64,000 nt of DNA from Hyphomonadaceae bacterium. GTDB lineage: Bacteria > Pseudomonadota > Alphaproteobacteria > Caulobacterales > Aquidulcibacteraceae. Shown one piece after another: positions 39,366 through 50,101 of this stretch. The stretch lies in assembly GCA_016791365.1 (NCBI GenBank), contig JAEUMT010000008.1:59455-123454 (forward strand), given 5' to 3'. The translations under genes were made by a program, and so were the position numbers. Below the pieces are notes generated by a model, which did not search any database, had not been told where the DNA came from, and saw only the letters and a program-made list of their open reading frames with translations. The first letter of the stretch is position 1, and each line of letters starts with the position of its first letter.

Positions 39366-39614
39366 CTAATGTGGCCGCATATTCCAGAGGTCCACCGAAA
39401 CCGCCCAGAAAACGCCCAGCCAAACCACGGCCGCGATCCCGGCGGCGTAAAGGGCCTTCTGGCGGATGTTGTGCACTCTCGGCGCGCCCCGCTCCGCGCC
39501 GGGGACCGTTTCCTCGTCCGCCTCATGGTGGCTCTGCGCACCCATCGGCAGCATCACGAAAAACGCGAGCCACCAGCAAATGACATAGATGGCGATTCCG
39601 AGAAGCCAGCTCAT
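39366..39614 (-). CDS. DUF1467 family small membrane protein
   Basis: An 82-residue inner-membrane protein with two membrane helices (LLGIAIYVICWWLAFFVMLP and ALYAAGIAAVVWLGVFWAVS) separated by a charged loop containing HHEADEETVPGAERGAP. This is the DUF1467 pattern, which is nearly always encoded between the epimerase and proS genes in alphaproteobacteria. Its ATG overlaps the mce stop by four bases. Function unknown. Confidence 0.88.
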   Translation of the reverse strand: MSWLLGIAIYVICWWLAFFVMLPMGAQSHHEADEETVPGAERGAPRVHNIRQKALYAAGIAAVVWLGVFWAVSVDLWNMRPH

Positions 39615-40036
39615 CCGTGCGCGGCCTTCGGGGTTTCCATAAGCTCGATCAAGACGCCGTCAGAGTTTTTCGGATCGATGAATATGATCGGTGTGCCGTG
39701 CGCGCCAATGCGCGGCTCGTTCAGAACACGCGCGCCACGCACGACCATCTCGTCGCGCGCCGCGTAGATGTTCTCAACTTCGAAGCAGACGTGATGCTGA
39801 CCGCCCCGCGGATTCTTCTCGATGAATTTTGTGATCGGACTATCGGCGCCAAGCGGCTCGATGAGTTCAATCTGGCTGTTGACGAGATTGACGAACGCAA
39901 ACCTCACGCCCTGCGCCGCCAGTTCGCGCGTCTCGGTGATTGCGCTTTCGGGCACGCCGTAAAGGTCGCGATAGGTCGCCTTGGCCGCCTCAATCGAAGG
40001 CACAGCGACGCCGACATGATTCAACCTGCCAATCAT
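39611..40036 (-). CDS. mce: Methylmalonyl-CoA epimerase
   Basis: Interconverts (R)- and (S)-methylmalonyl-CoA in propionate breakdown. It is a VOC-fold protein of 141 residues with paired beta-alpha-beta-beta-beta units: RLNHVGVAVPSIEAA at the N-terminus (metal-ligand His), GGQHHVCFEVENI in the second half (His pair), and a terminal VLIELMET with the Glu ligand. ATG 40036 is chosen from the family start MIGRLNHVG. It lies 29 bases downstream of rnj. Confidence 0.93.
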   Translation of the reverse strand: MIGRLNHVGVAVPSIEAAKATYRDLYGVPESAITETRELAAQGVRFAFVNLVNSQIELIEPLGADSPITKFIEKNPRGGQHHVCFEVENIYAARDEMVVRGARVLNEPRIGAHGTPIIFIDPKNSDGVLIELMETPKAAHG

Positions 40037-40065
40037 GGCCCTACTCCACGTTCCCCGCACCTATC

Positions 40066-41751
40066 CTAGAGGCGCAGTACAGAAACGTCGACAAGCGGTC
40101 TTTTCTTCCAGAGCCGTTCTGCGGCCTTGCGTACCGCACGGACAACACTCGCCTCTATGGCGTCGTCGTCCCCCCGTTCACCGTGATTGAGCTTCGTGAA
40201 CGCGGCCTTGGCAGTATCCTCCAGCTCCTCGAGAGCGAGTTCAAAGTCCTCATCATCGGGCATGGTGAGGCCCCGCATCGAGACCATCGGCCCGGCCGCG
40301 ATCGCGTTCTTGGCCGTGAGCGCAAACGCTATGTTCACCGCGCCTTCCGCCGCGAGACGCTTGCGATCGCGGATGGCATCGTCCTCGGTTTCGACAATGA
40401 CGTTGCCATCGACATAGAGGCGCCCGGAAGGGACTTCGTCGATCACCTGAGCCGGCCCGGGCGCAAGGCGAATCATATCGCCATTCTTCGGCGCCACGGT
40501 CTCGGGGATCTGCAGCGACTGCGCGAGCTTCACGTGCTCGCGGATATGGCGGATCTCGCCATGCACAGGCACCGCAATCCTCGGACGCGCCCAAGCGTAC
40601 ATCTGCGCCAATTCATCACGCGCCGGATGCCCAGAAACGTGGATCAAATGTTCGGTGTCAGCCGTAATCAGTTCGACACCGCGCTCTAAAAACTGATCGT
40701 AAAGCTGGTGGATCGCAGTCTCGTTGCCGGGAATAACCCGCGACGAGAAGATCACCGTATCGCCGTGACGCAGAACGACGTTGCGGTGTTCGCCGCGCGC
40801 GATGCGCGAAAGCGCGGCGCGTTGCTCGCCCTGACTGCCGGTGCAGAGATACAGCACATTCTCGTCGGGCAACTCGCGCGCTTCGTCTTCATCGATCACA
40901 CGCGGCGTATCCTGCAGCAGCCCCACGCTCTGCGCCGCCGCGAAAATGCGATGCATGGACCGGCCGACCAGACACGGCGTGCGTCCGGCGGCGCGCGCGG
41001 CTTTCAATGCCGTCTCAACGCGCGCGACGTTCGAGGCAAAAGCCGTAACGGCGACTTTGCCGGTGCACTTCCTGATCACCTCGGTGAGTTTCACCCGCAC
41101 TTCGGCTTCCGAGCCGGTCGTGCCTTCAACAAACACGTTTGTGCTGTCGCAGACCATTGCGAGAATGCCCTCGTCGGCCATCGCGCGCAGCTTGGCCTCG
41201 TCGGTTGTCTCGCCGATCAGCGGGTCGGGATCGATCTTCCAATCGCCCGTGTGCCAGATGAGCCCAAGCGGCGTGCGGATCGCCAAGCCGTTTGGCTCAG
41301 GAATCGAGTGTGTCAGCGTGACGAAATCGATCTCGAACGGCCCCAGCGTCAGTTGGCCTTTGAGCGGGATTTCCGTGAGCGGCACCTTCTCCAGGAGATT
41401 GCTTTCGCGCAGCTTCTCCCGGACCAGCGCCGCCGTGAACGGCGTCGCGTAAACCGGCACGGGCAAACGCGGCCAAAGCCAACCCAGCGCGCCGATGTGA
41501 TCCTCATGCGCGTGCGTCAGGACGATCGCGATGATGTCGTCCTTGTGCTCTTCAAGAAAGGCCGGATCAGGCAAGATGAGATCGACGCCGGGCGTGGTGT
41601 CCTCACGACCAAACGTCACGCCGATATCGACGATGATCCATTTGCGCGCGTCAGGCGGACCATAGCCATACGCGTTGAGATTCATCCCGATCTCGCCCGA
41701 TCCGCCCAGCGGCAGAAAAACAAGCTCGTCGTCAGGTGCAGGCTTTTTCAT
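40066..41751 (-). CDS. rnj: Ribonuclease J
   Basis: Metallo-beta-lactamase/beta-CASP nuclease for RNA maturation and decay. ATG 41751 gives 561 residues with LPLGGSGEIGMN (14-24), the metal motif THAHEDHIG (79-87), the SEPNGL-like loop (HSIPEPNGLAIRT), and the beta-CASP motif LCTGSQGEQRAALSRIA. The conserved histidine in HVSGHPARDELAQM is also present. The frame is open to 41988, but the extra N-terminus has no family counterpart. It lies downstream of coaX with a 172-base gap in which I see no other gene. Confidence 0.95.
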   Translation of the reverse strand: MKKPAPDDELVFLPLGGSGEIGMNLNAYGYGPPDARKWIIVDIGVTFGREDTTPGVDLILPDPAFLEEHKDDIIAIVLTHAHEDHIGALGWLWPRLPVPVYATPFTAALVREKLRESNLLEKVPLTEIPLKGQLTLGPFEIDFVTLTHSIPEPNGLAIRTPLGLIWHTGDWKIDPDPLIGETTDEAKLRAMADEGILAMVCDSTNVFVEGTTGSEAEVRVKLTEVIRKCTGKVAVTAFASNVARVETALKAARAAGRTPCLVGRSMHRIFAAAQSVGLLQDTPRVIDEDEARELPDENVLYLCTGSQGEQRAALSRIARGEHRNVVLRHGDTVIFSSRVIPGNETAIHQLYDQFLERGVELITADTEHLIHVSGHPARDELAQMYAWARPRIAVPVHGEIRHIREHVKLAQSLQIPETVAPKNGDMIRLAPGPAQVIDEVPSGRLYVDGNVIVETEDDAIRDRKRLAAEGAVNIAFALTAKNAIAAGPMVSMRGLTMPDDEDFELALEELEDTAKAAFTKLNHGERGDDDAIEASVVRAVRKAAERLWKKRPLVDVSVLRL

Positions 41752-41923
41752 AGGCGGTAGCCACCGAACCTGGTCGCCCTCGACGGGCGAGTTGTCAGCG
41801 CGCGTAAGCGTGATGACTGAGTGGGTGACAGCGCAGACGGTCGAAGGACCGAGCAGCCATTCACTCCGGCCGCTTCGCGGCCACCCCGCCCATCGAGGGC
41901 GAGGAAAAGTGGCAATGCGGTCG

Positions 41924-42700
41924 TCATAACTTGCCGCCATTTCTGCGGAAGATTTCAAGCAAACCGCGTGAGGTGAGATCCTGATCAAAGTGATCGATGG
42001 TTGGGAAGGCGCCTTCGAACAACGAGGCGACGCCGCCGGTGGCGATGGTTTTCAACGGCTTGCCGTACTCCTCGCGGATGCGCCGGCATAAGCCTTCGAT
42101 CATCTCGATCGACCCCCAATAGATGCCGGATTGCATGGCGGTCACCGTGTCCTTGCCGATGACGCGGCCCGGATCGCGGATTTCCACGCGCGGCAGCCGC
42201 GCCGCATGCTCGTGCAACGCCTGGAGCGAAAGGTTGATCCCCGGCAGGATGATGCCCCCCTCGAACGCGCCGTCGCCGGCGACAATGTCGAATGTGGTCG
42301 CGGTGCCGCTATCGATGACAATGGCTGGTCCGCCATAGACGATATACGCGCCCACCGCGTTGACGAGACGATCGGCGCCGGCCTCGTTCGGCTTATCGAT
42401 GCGGACCTCGATGCCGAGCTTGAGGCCATCCTCGCCAATGACCATTGGCTCCTTGCCGATGTAGCGGCGCGAGAGATTGCGCAGGTTGAAAAGCGCCTGC
42501 GGGACAACGGTCGAGATGATGCAATCGCTGATGTCGGTGAAACTCAACGAACTCAGCGACATCACCTGCTGGAGCCAGGGCGCGTATTCATCGGCGGTGC
42601 GGGTGGTGTCGGTCGAGGCGCGCCATTGCGCACGCCAGGACTGGCCGTCCCAGATCGCGAACTTGGTGTTCGTGTTGCCGACGTCGATGGCGAGGAGCAT
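41924..42700 (-). CDS. coaX: Type III pantothenate kinase
   Basis: First step of coenzyme A synthesis. It is the ASKHA-fold, feedback-resistant type. The 258-residue protein starts [19 protein letters not shown] (phosphate-1 motif) and has [13 protein letters not shown] and [13 protein letters not shown] (phosphate-2), then [26 protein letters not shown] 42700 follows AAAGGTGG. It lies four bases after birA. Confidence 0.96.
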   Translation of the reverse strand: MLLAIDVGNTNTKFAIWDGQSWRAQWRASTDTTRTADEYAPWLQQVMSLSSLSFTDISDCIISTVVPQALFNLRNLSRRYIGKEPMVIGEDGLKLGIEVRIDKPNEAGADRLVNAVGAYIVYGGPAIVIDSGTATTFDIVAGDGAFEGGIILPGINLSLQALHEHAARLPRVEIRDPGRVIGKDTVTAMQSGIYWGSIEMIEGLCRRIREEYGKPLKTIATGGVASLFEGAFPTIDHFDQDLTSRGLLEIFRRNGGKL

Positions 42701-42704
42701 TGGG

Positions 42705-43454
42705 TCAGGCCACCTTTGATAAAAAAACGTCGCCTGCCGCAATCAGGCGCCGACCGGTTGTTGTGTCGAGTTCAAGTTCGCCGCGCGAGGAGAGCCCGGC
42801 AATGCGGCCTTCCAGAATTTGCTCACCCTGAACCACACGCGCCTCCTGCCCAAGGCCATAAGCGCGCTGCAGCCAGGCGCGGCGCAACGGTTCGAACCCT
42901 TCGCTGACGATACGCGCGGACCAGCCCTCCAATCTCGGCCGCAGCGCGGCGAGAAACGCCAAAGGCTCGGGCGCGGGTGCATCCGGCGGCAGCAGGTCGC
43001 GGATCGCGATCGTCTTTTGATCGATGTTCTGTGGCGCATCGGCAAGGTTCACGCCAAACGCGAGCGCGACCCAAGTCCGCCCGACGCCGAGCGTGCCGGA
43101 ATCGAGCATGATGCCGGATGCTTTTGCGCCGCTGATGAAAACATCGTTCGGCCACTTCAACTGCGCCGAACCCGCGCCAATGATGGCGTCGATGGTCTCC
43201 GCCAGTGCAACGCCGGTCGCGAAACCGAGGAGCGCAATCTGCTGCGGCGGCTGATCGGTCGTAAACAGCAGCGTCGCCATGAGGTTGCCGCCGTGCGATG
43301 TCCAAGCGCGCCCCCGGCGCCCGCGTCCCGCGGTCTGACGCTTCGCAATCAGCCAGACAGGAGAGACATCGTTGCGTTCGGCGCGGCGGCGCGCCTCCAG
43401 GATGGTGGAGTCAATCTCGTCGAAGACTTCGACCGGCGCCTGCCCGTCGATCAT
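42705..43454 (-). CDS. birA: Biotin--[acetyl-CoA-carboxylase] ligase
   Basis: Attaches biotin to the biotin carboxyl carrier protein. The 249-residue protein is monofunctional: it lacks the N-terminal DNA-binding domain of E. coli BirA. It has [11 protein letters not shown], the ATP/biotin loop [35 protein letters not shown] and the small C-terminal SH3-like domain ([16 protein letters not shown]). It is 13 bases downstream of nuoN, the usual position in alphaproteobacteria. Confidence 0.95.
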   Translation of the reverse strand: MIDGQAPVEVFDEIDSTILEARRRAERNDVSPVWLIAKRQTAGRGRRGRAWTSHGGNLMATLLFTTDQPPQQIALLGFATGVALAETIDAIIGAGSAQLKWPNDVFISGAKASGIMLDSGTLGVGRTWVALAFGVNLADAPQNIDQKTIAIRDLLPPDAPAPEPLAFLAALRPRLEGWSARIVSEGFEPLRRAWLQRAYGLGQEARVVQGEQILEGRIAGLSSRGELELDTTTGRRLIAAGDVFLSKVA

Positions 43455-43467
43455 CGAAACCGCTTTC

Positions 43468-44919
43468 TCAAAAACTCATCCGCACCGCGTTCTCAGCCGC
43501 GCTTTGCAGTGCGCCAAGCAGCAACACCAGGACAGGGAAGCTCAACGCCGCCGAAGCCAACGCCGTCACCATGATCGTACCGCTCGGCGACTGCAACTGC
43601 GCGGCCGGCGGCGCGAACCAGATCGAGGCGACCAAGCGCAAATAATACGCAGCCGCCACGACCGCGGCGACACCGCCAAGGATCGCCAACCAATAGAGGT
43701 GACCATCGACCGTCGCGGTGAACACCGCCAACTTGCCGATGAAACCGGCAAACGGCGGAATGCCGGCAACCGAGAACAGCAGCATCGTGAAGAGCGTCGC
43801 CATCCACGGGCGCTTGCGCGCCATGCCCGCGAGGTCGGCGACGGTCTCGGCGGACTCGCCGTCGCGACGCATCGCCAGAATCAACGCGAACATGCCGATG
43901 GTCGAAGGCAGATAGAGCGAAAGATAGATCAGCGCCGACGACGGTCCCTGCTCGGTGCCGGCCGCCAGACCCATGAGCGCAAAGCCCATGTTGCCGATCG
44001 AGGAATACGCCATCAGACGCTTGAGATTGGTTTGGATGAGCGCCGCGACCGAGCCCCAAACCATCGAGATCGCCGCAAGCGCGGCGACGACCTGCTGCCA
44101 TTGCGCCGTGACATCCGCGAATGGTCCATACAGCAGCCGCGCCATCAGCGCGACGGCGGCAACTTTGGGAGCAGCGGCGAAAAACGCGGTGATCGGCGTC
44201 GGCGCGCCTTCGTAAACGTCTGGCGTCCACATGTGGAAGGGCGCGGCGGACATCTTGAATCCGAGCGCGCAGAGCATCAGCACGAGGCCAAAGATGAGCC
44301 CGACGCCGCCGGCGCCCTCGCCCACCGCCGCCGCGATCGCGTCGAAATGGATCGAGCCGGTGAAGCCGTAAACGAACGACGAGCCGAACAGCAGCAAGCC
44401 GGAAGAGATGGCGCTGAGCACGAAGTACTTAAGGCCGGACTCCGACGAACGCGCATCGTCACGCCGCCAGGCGGCCAGCACATAAGCGGCAAGCGATTGG
44501 AGTTCGACGCCAACATAAAGGCTGATCAGGTCCTGCGCCGAGACCATCACGAACATGCCGAGCGTCGCCAAGGCGACGAGGATCGGAAATTCGAACCGTT
44601 GTTCCTTGGTGGTCGTGAAATAGTCCGCACCGAGCGCGAGCGTTGCGGCCGCCGCAATAGCGATCAGCGCTTTGGCAAAAGCGGCAACGCCGTCAACGAT
44701 CATCGCGCCCTGGAAGATTTGGACAGCGGCGCCCGGGTTCAACGCAACCGCCAACAGACCCGCGGACAGGATCGCGACCACGCCAAGCGTCGAGAGCGCC
44801 GCGAAGATGCGGTCCTTGAACCAGGCGCCAAGCACCGCGCCGATGAGCGCGAAGGCGACCAGCAGCAGCTCGGGCCGGGCCAGCGGCAGATCGCGGCTGA
44901 GATCGATCACCGGGTTCAT
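43468..44919 (-). CDS. nuoN: NADH-quinone oxidoreductase subunit N
   Basis: Proton-pumping antiporter-like subunit of complex I. The 483-residue protein has about 14 membrane helices. The conserved charged residues of the half-channels are visible in [36 protein letters not shown] and [18 protein letters not shown], and in [17 protein letters not shown] 44919 overlaps the nuoM stop by four bases; the longer frame to 45042 lies within nuoM. Confidence 0.96.
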   Translation of the reverse strand: MNPVIDLSRDLPLARPELLLVAFALIGAVLGAWFKDRIFAALSTLGVVAILSAGLLAVALNPGAAVQIFQGAMIVDGVAAFAKALIAIAAAATLALGADYFTTTKEQRFEFPILVALATLGMFVMVSAQDLISLYVGVELQSLAAYVLAAWRRDDARSSESGLKYFVLSAISSGLLLFGSSFVYGFTGSIHFDAIAAAVGEGAGGVGLIFGLVLMLCALGFKMSAAPFHMWTPDVYEGAPTPITAFFAAAPKVAAVALMARLLYGPFADVTAQWQQVVAALAAISMVWGSVAALIQTNLKRLMAYSSIGNMGFALMGLAAGTEQGPSSALIYLSLYLPSTIGMFALILAMRRDGESAETVADLAGMARKRPWMATLFTMLLFSVAGIPPFAGFIGKLAVFTATVDGHLYWLAILGGVAAVVAAAYYLRLVASIWFAPPAAQLQSPSGTIMVTALASAALSFPVLVLLLGALQSAAENAVRMSF

Positions 44920-46427
44920 TGGGCGGCTCCGGCGAATTGCGAGATGATCGTCTGCGCGGAGTTCGCGGTGAAATCGAGAACGTAGGTTGGCGCCAGGCCC
45001 ATGATCAACGTCGCGATGACGAGCGGCACGAACTGCACCCATTCGCGCGCATCAAGATCGGCGATCTTATCGAGCTTCGGGTTTTCGATGTTGCCGAGCG
45101 CGACCTTGCGATAGAGCGTCAGCGCATACGCGGCCGAGAAGATGACGCCCAGAGCCGCCGCCGCCGCGATCCACGCGTTCACCTGGAAGGCGCCCACCAT
45201 GGTGAGGATTTCACCAGGAAAGCCGCTCGTACCCGGCAGGCCCACATTGCCCATGGTGAAGAGCATGAACACGGCGGCGTAAACCGGCATCCGGTTCACC
45301 AAGCCGCCATAGAAGGCAATCTCGCGCGTGTGCATCCGATCATAAACAACGCCAACGCAGAGGAAGAGTGCGCCGGAAATGATGCCGTGCGAGAGCATCT
45401 GGAAGATCGCGCCCTGGATGCCCTGCTCGTTGCCCGAGAAGATGCCCATGGTCACAAAACCCATGTGCGCGACCGACGAGTACGCGATCAACTTCTTCAT
45501 ATCGACCTGGCGGAACGCAACCAGCGACGCCCATACGATCGCGATGACGCTGAGCAGGAACACGAACGGCGTGAAATAGTGCGACGCGTCCGGGAACATC
45601 GGCAGCGAGAACCGCAGAAAGCCGTAGCCGCCCATTTTCAGAAGGATCGCCGCCAGCACCACTGAGGCCGCCGTCGGCGCCTCAACGTGCGCGTCCGGCA
45701 ACCATGTGTGAACCGGCCACATCGGCATCTTCACCGCAAACGAAGCGAAGAACGCGAGCCAGAGCCAAATCTGAACGTCGGGACTGAACCCGCCGCCCTG
45801 CGCGAACGCCGTCAGCGCTGGAATATTCGAGGTACCCGCAACAGCGATCATGTAGATGATCGCCACCAGCATGAGCAGCGAGCCCAGCAGGGTGTAGAGG
45901 AAGAACTTGAACGCCGCATAGACGCGCCGCTCACCGCCCCACACGCCGATGAGAATGAACATCGGGATGAGGCCGGCCTCGAAGAAGATGTAGAAGAGGA
46001 TGATGTCCTGCGCGCAGAAGACGCCGATCATCAGCGACTCCAGGATCAGGAACAGCACCATGTAGGAGCTGACCTGCTTCTCGATCACCCAACTCGCCAG
46101 GATGCAGATCGGCGTCAGGAACGTCGTCAGCATGACGAGCGACATCGCCAATGTGTCGACGCCCATCGCGTAGGACGCGCCAAACGCCCAGGGAATGCTC
46201 TCCTGGAGCTGATAGTCCGGGTTGCGGAAGTCGAACGCCGCGAACGCAAACAGCGAAGCAACGAACGTCGCGATCGTGATCAGCAACGTCAGCAGCTTGA
46301 CACCATTGTCATAGCCGACGTTCTCACCGCGCGCGGAAGCGCGGGAAAGCAGAATGAGCAACGCGCCCGCCGCCGGCAGGAACGTGACAATGGAAAGGAT
46401 CGGCCAGCCGGCCACGAACTCGCTCAT
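44916..46427 (-). CDS. nuoM: NADH-quinone oxidoreductase subunit M
   Basis: Second antiporter-like proton-pumping subunit, 503 residues with about 14 helices. Key-residue regions are [18 protein letters not shown] (conserved Glu), [29 protein letters not shown] (Lys and His) and [18 protein letters not shown]. The C-terminal helices are normal. Its ATG overlaps the nuoL stop by four bases. Confidence 0.97.
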   Translation of the reverse strand: MSEFVAGWPILSIVTFLPAAGALLILLSRASARGENVGYDNGVKLLTLLITIATFVASLFAFAAFDFRNPDYQLQESIPWAFGASYAMGVDTLAMSLVMLTTFLTPICILASWVIEKQVSSYMVLFLILESLMIGVFCAQDIILFYIFFEAGLIPMFILIGVWGGERRVYAAFKFFLYTLLGSLLMLVAIIYMIAVAGTSNIPALTAFAQGGGFSPDVQIWLWLAFFASFAVKMPMWPVHTWLPDAHVEAPTAASVVLAAILLKMGGYGFLRFSLPMFPDASHYFTPFVFLLSVIAIVWASLVAFRQVDMKKLIAYSSVAHMGFVTMGIFSGNEQGIQGAIFQMLSHGIISGALFLCVGVVYDRMHTREIAFYGGLVNRMPVYAAVFMLFTMGNVGLPGTSGFPGEILTMVGAFQVNAWIAAAAALGVIFSAAYALTLYRKVALGNIENPKLDKIADLDAREWVQFVPLVIATLIMGLAPTYVLDFTANSAQTIISQFAGAAQ

Positions 46428-48520
46428 CGGCCGCCTCCGATGCCGGCGAGGATCGCATAGGCGCCAAACGCCACCGCCGCGATCAGCATGATGAAGCTAT
46501 AGTGATAGACAAAGCCCGTCTGCAGGCGGCGCAAATTGCGCGAGAAGAAATTCGAGGTGGCGGCGACGCCGTCCGGGCCGAGACCGTCGATGAGTCGTTT
46601 GTCGCCGACTTTCCAGAAGAGATCGCCGAACGCACGCGCGCCCTTGACGAAGATGAAGTCGTAGAGTTCGTCGAAATACCATTTGTTGTAGAGGAAGGCC
46701 CAAACCGGCCCGCCCGCCATCGCCTTCGCCGCGCCCGGCTTCCAAAGATAGAAGATCACCGCGAAGATGAAGCCGGTGACAGTGACCGTCAGCGGCGCCC
46801 AAATCACCCACGCCGGGAAGTCGTGGTGCCCGCCCTCGGCATGCGCCAACGGCACGACATGGTTCCAGAACTCAGCAGCGTGCTCGCCCAGGAAGTACGG
46901 CGCGAAGATCGCCCCCGCTGCAACAGCGCCCGCCGCCAGAACGAACAGCGGGATCAGCATCACCCATGGTGACTCATGCGCAGGCGCCGTGCCGTCGGCC
47001 GGCTTGGCATGGGCATCGTGACCATGCCCGTGATCGTCATGCGCGTGTGCGTCACCGTGCGCGTGATCATCGTGATGATGCGCGTCGGGATTGCCGCGGT
47101 ACTTGCCTTCGAAGGTCATGAACGCAAGGCGCCAAGAGTAGAAGCTCGTCAGCAGCGCCGCCGTGACGCCGCACCAGAACGCAAACTGCGCGCCGATGCC
47201 GCTGCTGCCATACGCAGCTTCGATAATCGCATCCTTCGAATAGAAGCCCGCGAAGCCACCGAGGCCCGGAATGCCGAAACCGATCAGCGCGAACGTGCCG
47301 ATCGTCATCATCGCCCAGGTGATCATCATCGGCTTACGGACGCCGCCCATGTAACGCATGTCCTGCTCGTGATGCAGGCCGTGGATCACCGAGCCCGCGC
47401 CAAGAAAGAGCAGCGCTTTGAAGAAGGCGTGCGTGAACAGGTGGAACATCGCCGCGTTGTAGGCGCCGACACCCGCCGCGAAGAACATGTAGCCCAGCTG
47501 CGAGCAGGTTGAGTACGCGACGACGCGTTTAATGTCGTTCTGCGCCAAGCCAACCGTGGCCGCGAACAGCGCCGTCGCCGCCCCAACGATGGTGACGATG
47601 CCGCTCGCGATCGGCGCCATGTGATAAAGCTCGCCCAGCCGGCACACCATGAACACCCCGGCGGTGACCATCGTCGCGGCGTGGATGAGCGCGGAGACCG
47701 GCGTCGGGCCTTCCATAGCGTCCGGCAACCAGACGTGCAGGAAGAACTGCGCCGATTTGCCCATCGCGCCGATGAACAGCAGCACAGCGCAAAGCTCAGC
47801 GGCCGGGACCGACAGCGAGCCGATCGTGAGGTTGAGACCTTCGAGGTGATGCAAGAGGCCCGGCACCTCGACGCCGTTGACGACGCCGGAGAAGAGCGCC
47901 GCGTGATCGGCGCTGCTCGGGAAGAACTGGATCGTGCCGAGCAGGAAAAAGACGGCCATGATGCCAAGGGCAAAGCCGAAGTCGCCGACGCGGTTGGTCA
48001 CGAACGCCTTGATGGCCGCGTCGTTGGCGCTGCGCTTCTGATACCAGAAGCCGATCAGCAGATAGGATGCGACACCCACGCCTTCCCAGCCGAAGAACAG
48101 TTGTATGAAGTCGTTCGCAGTGACCAGCGCCAGCATCGCGAAGGTGAAGAACGACAGATACGAGAAGAACCGCGCCTTGTGCGGATCCTCGCTCATGTAA
48201 CCCCATGAATAGAGGTGAACCAGGAACGAGACCGTGTTCACGACCACGAGCATGATCGCCGACATCGTGTCGATGCGCACGCTCCACGTCGATTGGAAGT
48301 CCCCGACATGGATGAAGGGCGCGATCTCGATCAGCTTCTCGTGACCTTCACCCCAAACAAAATCGATGAAGATCGGCCACGAAAGCACGAGCGACAGGCC
48401 GATGGAGGCCGTCGTGACAATCATGGCGACGCGGTCGCCGATATAGCGTTGCAGCAGACCCGCGAACGCGGCCGCGATCAGCGGCCCGACAACGATCAGG
48501 ACTTCAGGGGAGAATTGCAC
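46424..48520 (-). CDS. nuoL: NADH-quinone oxidoreductase subunit L, with a His-rich loop
   Basis: Distal proton-pumping subunit with the long lateral helix. The 698 residues are somewhat above the ~610-660 I expect. Conserved blocks are [52 protein letters not shown] and [16 protein letters not shown]. The extra length is partly a loop at residues ~477-515 after [11 protein letters not shown], containing twelve histidines with Asp/Ala/Gly, and the C-terminal amphipathic helix region follows. It lies four bases after nuoK. Confidence 0.97.
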   Translation of the reverse strand: MQFSPEVLIVVGPLIAAAFAGLLQRYIGDRVAMIVTTASIGLSLVLSWPIFIDFVWGEGHEKLIEIAPFIHVGDFQSTWSVRIDTMSAIMLVVVNTVSFLVHLYSWGYMSEDPHKARFFSYLSFFTFAMLALVTANDFIQLFFGWEGVGVASYLLIGFWYQKRSANDAAIKAFVTNRVGDFGFALGIMAVFFLLGTIQFFPSSADHAALFSGVVNGVEVPGLLHHLEGLNLTIGSLSVPAAELCAVLLFIGAMGKSAQFFLHVWLPDAMEGPTPVSALIHAATMVTAGVFMVCRLGELYHMAPIASGIVTIVGAATALFAATVGLAQNDIKRVVAYSTCSQLGYMFFAAGVGAYNAAMFHLFTHAFFKALLFLGAGSVIHGLHHEQDMRYMGGVRKPMMITWAMMTIGTFALIGFGIPGLGGFAGFYSKDAIIEAAYGSSGIGAQFAFWCGVTAALLTSFYSWRLAFMTFEGKYRGNPDAHHHDDHAHGDAHAHDDHGHGHDAHAKPADGTAPAHESPWVMLIPLFVLAAGAVAAGAIFAPYFLGEHAAEFWNHVVPLAHAEGGHHDFPAWVIWAPLTVTVTGFIFAVIFYLWKPGAAKAMAGGPVWAFLYNKWYFDELYDFIFVKGARAFGDLFWKVGDKRLIDGLGPDGVAATSNFFSRNLRRLQTGFVYHYSFIMLIAAVAFGAYAILAGIGGGR

Positions 48521-48524
48521 CGTC

Positions 48525-48833
48525 TCAGCCCCTCATCTGATTGATGTCTTCAACCGCGATATTGCCGCGGTTGCGGAAGTACGTGACCAGAATGGCGAGA
48601 CCCACGGCCGCTTCCGCCGCGGCGACGGTCAGAACCATCATCGCGAAGATCTGGCCCTGCAGGTTCTGCAGGTGCGCCGAGAATGCGACGAGGTTAATGT
48701 TCACCGAGAGCAGAACGAGCTCGATCGACATCAGGATGATGATGACGTTCTTCCGGTTCACGAAAATGCCGAAGACGCCGATCGTAAACAGCGCGGCGGC
48801 GACGAACAGGTAATGGGCAAGCGTGATTTCCAT
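48525..48833 (-). CDS. nuoK: NADH-quinone oxidoreductase subunit K
   Basis: Small membrane subunit with three helices, 102 residues. The conserved glutamates are present in [14 protein letters not shown] and [16 protein letters not shown]. The ATG shares one base with the nuoJ stop (TAATG). Confidence 0.97.
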   Translation of the reverse strand: MEITLAHYLFVAAALFTIGVFGIFVNRKNVIIILMSIELVLLSVNINLVAFSAHLQNLQGQIFAMMVLTVAAAEAAVGLAILVTYFRNRGNIAVEDINQMRG

Positions 48834-49441
48834 TAGCCGAGCCCCTGCCCAGGACGGATGTCCTTGAGTTCAACGCCCTCGGAGCGCTTACGACCGACTT
48901 GCGCGGCGATGTCTTGCTTCTTCACGCCCGGGCGGTGGCGAAGCGTCAGCACGATCGCGCCGATCATAGCGACGAAGAGCACAAGGCCAGCCATTTGGAA
49001 GACGAGCAGATAGTCGGTGTAGAGCACCTGGCCGATGGCTTCGGCGTTGGTGATCTCGCTGGCCTGCTCCGTCGCGATCGAAATCGGCGCGCCCTGCGCC
49101 GACATCGAGGCGCTGGCAACGAGCGCCAATTCAGAAAACAGCGCCAACGCGATGATCGCGCCGATCGGCATGTAGGAGAGAAAGCCCTGCTTCAACTCGG
49201 CGAAGTCGACGTCGAGCATCATCACGACGAAGAGGAAGAGCACCGCGACGGCGCCGACATAGACGACAACCAGCAGCATCGCGAGGAACTCGGCGCCCAG
49301 CAGCACAAACAGCCCCGCCGACGTGCAGAACGTCAGGATCAGGAACAGCACCGAGTGAACCGGGTTGCGCACAGTGATGACCGCGAGCGCGGAAAGCACC
49401 GCGATCACGCTCAGCACGTAGAAGGCGATCGACGCCAACAT
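48833..49441 (-). CDS. nuoJ: NADH-quinone oxidoreductase subunit J
   Basis: Membrane subunit with five helices, 202 residues. It contains [51 protein letters not shown], the most conserved block including the pi-bulge helix of the quinone-linked channel. A foldback repeat occupies the 166 bases between this gene and nuoI. Confidence 0.97.
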   Translation of the reverse strand: MLASIAFYVLSVIAVLSALAVITVRNPVHSVLFLILTFCTSAGLFVLLGAEFLAMLLVVVYVGAVAVLFLFVVMMLDVDFAELKQGFLSYMPIGAIIALALFSELALVASASMSAQGAPISIATEQASEITNAEAIGQVLYTDYLLVFQMAGLVLFVAMIGAIVLTLRHRPGVKKQDIAAQVGRKRSEGVELKDIRPGQGLG

Positions 49442-49457
49442 CCGTTACGCTCTCCCT

Positions 49458-49587
49458 TCTCCCCCGCATGCGGGGGAGATGTCTGTGAGCGAAGCGAACG
49501 ACAGAGGGGGTGCGTCTCGCACCGCATTCGCGCTTCTTGCGCCCCCTCAGTCCGCTTCGCGGACAGCTCCCCCGCGCGCGGGGGAGC
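49458..49587. repeat. Foldback repeat between nuoI and nuoJ
   Basis: An element of about 130 bp built as a large imperfect inverted repeat. Its ends are two perfect palindromes, CTCCCCCGCATGCGGGGGAG (49459-49478) and GCTCCCCCGCGCGCGGGGGAGC-type (49566-49587). Inside, each arm carries a GCGAAGCG/CGCTTCGC core and an AGGGGG/CCCCCT block in opposite orientation. The layout and the CCCCCTCAGTCCGC motif look like a dispersed intergenic repeat. It fills nearly all of the gap inside the operon and codes for nothing. Confidence 0.85.
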
Positions 49588-49607
49588 ATTGATGTTTCGG
49601 ACCCGCC

Positions 49608-50096
49608 CTACCGGTAAGGCGCGTCCAGCTCCAAATTCTTCGCGATCTCCCGCTCCCAGCGGTCGCCGTTCGCGAGCAGACGCTCCTTGTCGTAGTAAAG
49701 TTCTTCGCGTGTTTCGGTCGCGAACTCGAAGTTCGGACCTTCCACGATCGCATCGACCGGGCATGCTTCCTGGCAATAGCCGCAATAAATGCACTTCACC
49801 ATGTCGATGTCGTAGCGCGTGGTGCGGCGGCTGCCGTCTTCGCGCGGCTCGGCTTCGATGGTGATGGCTTGCGCCGGGCAGATCGCTTCGCAAAGCTTGC
49901 AAGCGATGCAGCGCTCTTCGCCGTTGGCGTAGCGGCGCAGCGCATGCTCACCACGGAAACGCGGTGAGAGCGGCCCCTTCTCAAACGGATAGTTCACCGT
50001 CGCTTTGCGCTTGAAGAAATACTTCATGCCGAGAGCAAAGCCCCCGATCATGTCGAGCATCAAAGCGCCCTTCGCGGCTTGGAGGATGCGTGACAT
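49608..50096 (-). CDS. nuoI: NADH-quinone oxidoreductase subunit I
   Basis: Peripheral-arm ferredoxin-like subunit carrying clusters N6a and N6b. The 162-residue protein has two CxxCxxCxxxCP motifs: Cys63/66/69/73 and Cys102/105/108/112. N-terminal helices dock it on the membrane arm. ATG 50096 is the family start ([15 protein letters not shown]); the frame stays open through the overlapping nuoH region but that part is not coding. It lies five bases after nuoH. Confidence 0.97.
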   Translation of the reverse strand: MSRILQAAKGALMLDMIGGFALGMKYFFKRKATVNYPFEKGPLSPRFRGEHALRRYANGEERCIACKLCEAICPAQAITIEAEPREDGSRRTTRYDIDMVKCIYCGYCQEACPVDAIVEGPNFEFATETREELYYDKERLLANGDRWEREIAKNLELDAPYR

Positions 50097-50101
50097 GGGC
50101 C

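Noticed and set aside
37939..39369. 476-residue open frame on the plus strand opposite proS
   Set aside because: Antisense shadow of a well-supported synthetase gene; Arg/Asp/His-rich composition of a GC-rich reverse frame and no domain.
43372..44985. 537-residue open frame opposite nuoN
   Set aside because: Extreme Arg/His/Glu content and complete overlap with nuoN show it is a shadow.
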